Shown in pieces: positions 16,696-18,370 of a stretch of 18,370 nt of DNA. The notes under the pieces were generated by a model. It was not told the DNA's origin. It saw only the letters and a program-made list of their open reading frames with translations, and did not search any database. Made by a program: the position numbers and the translations under genes. The DNA is from Bacillota bacterium (GTDB taxonomy: Bacteria; Bacillota; Clostridia; Christensenellales; SZUA-584): the NCBI GenBank assembly GCA_023399095.1, contig JAEWQS010000124.1, positions 1-18,370 of the forward strand, given 5' to 3'. Every line of letters begins with the position of its first letter. The stretch's first letter is position 1.

Positions 16696-17210
16696 CAATA
16701 TTCGATACCCTTTCTCGCGCCAACGCCGCTTTGCATATAATGCTTAATCTCGCGCATCTCGGTCACCAGATCAGCCTTTCGGACAATCTCATCCGACGCG
16801 TTACGCCCCGTCAGCACCACCTCTGTGCCGCCGCGGCTGTCCATGATGTGCAGCAGCTCATCCAGCTTCAGCACGCCGCAGGTAAGCGCGCCCAGCGCTT
16901 CGTCGAGTATCAGCATATCCACATGATCGAGCCAAGTATCGATGAGACACAGCACGTCACAGGCGTTCTCGCGAAGCGCCGCCTTTTCCTGCTCGTTCAT
17001 CATATGAAAAAACTTTGTGCTTTCAGACGCGCGCACTAACTCAATACCCAGCTTGCCGAGCGAAGTCAGCTCGCCCGTATCGCGGCCCTTCATAAACTGC
17101 ACGATCTTTACGGTTAAGCCCTGCCCTGCCGCGCGCACCGCGAGCCCCATTGCCGCCGTGGTTTTGCCCTTGCCGTTGCCCGTGTATACCTGCACACATG
17201 ATTTGTCCAT
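16695..17210 (-). CDS. cobO: Cob(I)alamin/corrinoid adenosyltransferase (CobA type)
   Basis: Transfers the adenosyl group of ATP to the cobalt of a reduced corrinoid, making the adenosylated substrates for CobU. The 171 aa contain the unusual P-loop GNGKGKTT (11-18), FMKGRDTGE (39-47), the Walker B stretch MLILDE (99-104), TGRNAS (134-139), TEMREIKHYM (150-159) and the conserved C-terminal GVGARKGIEY. Start: ATG at 17210 has AAGGAG with ideal 7-nt spacing and begins MDKSCVQVYTGNGKGKTT; the frame is open 28 codons further upstream, but without a ribosome site and overlapping the predicted promoter. First gene of cobO-cobU-cobS. No lower-ligand (cobT), phosphatase (cobC) or ring-synthesis genes adjoin, which fits corrinoid salvage or a split pathway. 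Confidence 0.96.
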   Translation of the reverse strand: MDKSCVQVYTGNGKGKTTAAMGLAVRAAGQGLTVKIVQFMKGRDTGELTSLGKLGIELVRASESTKFFHMMNEQEKAALRENACDVLCLIDTWLDHVDMLILDEALGALTCGVLKLDELLHIMDSRGGTEVVLTGRNASDEIVRKADLVTEMREIKHYMQSGVGARKGIEY

Positions 17211-17234
17211 ATCGCCGCTCCTTATCATTGCTTT

Positions 17235-17264
17235 AAGATACCACATGCCGCTTGGCAGAATCAA
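17235..17264 (-). promoter_or_regulatory. Possible promoter of cobO-cobU-cobS
   Basis: On the minus strand -35 TTGATT (17264-17259), an 18-nt spacer and -10 TATCTT (17240-17235, four of six). It would start transcription near 17228, about 18 nt before the cobO ATG. That leaves no room for a cobalamin riboswitch unless the start lies farther upstream inside the walJ promoter region. Confidence 0.45.
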
Positions 17265-17303
17265 CCGACTCGATCTATTTCGTAGCTTTTGCACGATGAT
17301 CTG

Positions 17304-17312
17304 TGCTATAAT
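17304..17312 (+). promoter_or_regulatory. Extended -10 promoter of walJ-rlmH
   Basis: TGCTATAAT: a perfect -10 TATAAT (17307-17312) preceded by TG one base upstream (17304-17305). There is no good -35 at 16-18 nt, as expected for an extended -10 promoter. GCAC (17291-17294) and GTGC (17303-17306) form a short inverted repeat overlapping it. Confidence 0.7.
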
Positions 17313-17336
17313 GATGCGCAGGAAAGGACGAATTCT

Positions 17337-18131
17337 ATGGCACTCTCATTAACCCCGCTTTTTTCCGGTTCATCCGGCAACGCGATACTCATAAGTTCGG
17401 GCACCACGCGCATACTCGTTGACGCGGGTGTCTCCGGACGCCGCCTCGAAGAGGCGCTGCGCAGCGTCGATCAAGATGCCCGCGATTTGCAGGGCATACT
17501 CATCACACATGAGCATTCCGACCACATTCAGGGGGCGGGTATTCTCTCACGCAAGCACAATATCCCCGTTTACGCCACCGCGCCCACCTGGGAGGCCTGC
17601 GCAGACAAGCTCGGCAATGTCCAAAGCCGTCTCACGCGCGTGATCAGCAAATCGGGGTTTTATATCGACGATCTGTTCATCGAACCGTATGACATTCCGC
17701 ACGACGCCGCCGATCCCGTGGGATACTGCATATCCAGCGGTGCGCGCAAGGTCGCCGTCGCGACCGATCTTGGCTACTTTCCCAAAGCGGTGGAAATGAA
17801 GCTTCAATCGTGCGATCTCGTGCTGCTCGAATCCAACCACGATGTGACCATGCTGCATACGGGCCGGTATCCGCGCGCGCTCAAGGAGCGCATCAAATCA
17901 CGCCGCGGGCACCTTTCCAACGACGATGCCGCTGATGCCGCTGTGCGTCTCGCCTGTGCGGGCGTTTCATCGATTCTGCTTGGCCATTTGAGCCGCGAAA
18001 ACAACTCGGAACAGCTCGCCTTCCGCACCGTGACCGACGCGCTGATCGCCCAAGGGCTCACACCCGGGCACGATCTGAACTTAGGCCTTGCCTTCCGGGA
18101 TAGGGTCACAGGCGTGTTCCATGTGAAATAA
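17337..18131 (+). CDS. walJ: MBL-fold metallohydrolase, WalJ/YycJ family
   Basis: Metallo-beta-lactamase-fold protein of the YycJ/WalJ (VicX) family; B. subtilis YycJ has been described as a DNA 5'-3' exonuclease, so a nucleic-acid substrate is likely. The 264 aa contain SGSSGN (10-15), the metal-binding HEHSDH (58-63), IPHD with H122, D144 in ATDLGYF, ESNHD (165-169) and GHLSRENN with H217, giving a complete two-metal site. ATG at 17337 follows a purine-rich AGGAAAGGA site; the frame is open 16 codons upstream, but that would run through the promoter. As in B. subtilis, rlmH is close downstream (13 nt). The walR/walK two-component genes that often precede it are absent here, replaced by the divergent cob operon. 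Confidence 0.94.
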   Translation: MALSLTPLFSGSSGNAILISSGTTRILVDAGVSGRRLEEALRSVDQDARDLQGILITHEHSDHIQGAGILSRKHNIPVYATAPTWEACADKLGNVQSRLTRVISKSGFYIDDLFIEPYDIPHDAADPVGYCISSGARKVAVATDLGYFPKAVEMKLQSCDLVLLESNHDVTMLHTGRYPRALKERIKSRRGHLSNDDAADAAVRLACAGVSSILLGHLSRENNSEQLAFRTVTDALIAQGLTPGHDLNLGLAFRDRVTGVFHVK

Positions 18132-18144
18132 TGAAGGAAGATTC

Positions 18145-18370
18145 ATGTCCAACCTAACCATTGCTTGTATCGGAAAACTCAAAGAAAAGTACTGGAAGGA
18201 CGCACAGGCCGAGTATGAAAAACGGCTGTCTGCGTTCTGCCGCGTCTCCATCGCTGAAAAGAGTGAAGCGCAACTGCCAAAGGACGCTTCTATTGCGCTG
18301 ATTCAAAAAGCGCAGGAGCAGGAAGGGCAGGCGCTGCTCAGCGCCGCGAAGGGCACGCTCATCGCGCTGT
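18145..18370 (+). CDS. rlmH: 23S rRNA pseudouridine-1915 N3-methyltransferase (5' part)
   Basis: SPOUT-class methyltransferase that methylates pseudouridine 1915 (E. coli numbering) of 23S rRNA on the assembled ribosome. Only the first 75 codons plus one base are inside the window; the frame is open to the edge. The N-terminus reads MSNLTIACIGKLKEKYWKDA, followed by EYEKRLSAFCRVSIAEK, which match the RlmH pattern (xxxVGKLKEKY, EYxKRLSxxC). The SAM-binding C-terminal half lies outside. GAAGGAAG is 4 nt before the ATG. It follows walJ by 13 nt in the same transcript. Confidence 0.93.
   Translation, partial: MSNLTIACIGKLKEKYWKDAQAEYEKRLSAFCRVSIAEKSEAQLPKDASIALIQKAQEQEGQALLSAAKGTLIAL

Noticed and set aside
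16695..17294. Longer cobO start at 17294
   Set aside because: The extra 28 residues lack family similarity and a ribosome site, overlap the predicted promoter, and the ATG at 17210 has an ideal AAGGAG.
17211..17336. Cobalamin riboswitch upstream of cobO
   Set aside because: The gap is only 126 nt and contains the walJ promoter; no B12-box-like conserved core was recognised.

Overview
The window is a housekeeping chromosomal segment from a Gram-positive bacterium of the Bacillota, most likely Clostridia. The evidence is the rpoB-rpoC then L7Ae-like-rpsL-rpsG-fusA-tuf gene order with a YbxF-type L7Ae protein, separate rpoB and rpoC, strong AGGAGG ribosome binding sites, consensus SigA-type promoters, a walJ-rlmH pair, and a clostridial-type diaminopimelate decarboxylase. 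The genus cannot be read from this sequence; an uncultured clostridial lineage is a guess.

Layout, read from right to left because almost everything is on the minus strand. (1) A short cobalamin late-assembly operon cobO-cobU-cobS (17210 to 15368) is tightly packed, with overlapping or 2-nt junctions. (2) A monocistronic gene for a 135-aa Cys-rich protein (15251-14844) has a consensus promoter and a strong terminator. (3) A lysA-type decarboxylase (14737-13499) follows. (4) rpoB and rpoC (13211-5624) start from their own promoter, and a Cys-rich two-TM protein of unknown function (5603-4881) follows 20 nt after rpoC. (5) The str operon (about 4779-180) has its own promoter at 4830-4858, the order L7Ae-like, rpsL, rpsG, fusA, tuf, and a strong intrinsic terminator at 125-163. 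On the plus strand, divergent from cobO, lie walJ (17337-18131) and the start of rlmH (18145 to the window end).

Functionally the segment holds the two largest RNA polymerase subunits, the decoding and translocation proteins of the ribosome with both main elongation GTPases, one amino-acid/cell-wall enzyme (lysine from meso-diaminopimelate), and corrinoid salvage/nucleotide-loop assembly (adenosylation, kinase/guanylyltransferase, final condensation). No mobile element, CRISPR array, tRNA, rRNA or riboswitch was found.

I do not see a clear new system. The observations most worth following are a roughly 145-residue, extremely acidic C-terminal tail on RpoB carrying five copies of DDDF; the unknown Cys-rich membrane protein placed between the rpo and str blocks; the small HCGC/CxxC protein with a MazG-like helix; and rpoBC detached from rplJL and preceded by lysA. 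Several gene starts differ from the longest open frame (fusA, cobO, walJ, probably cobU).
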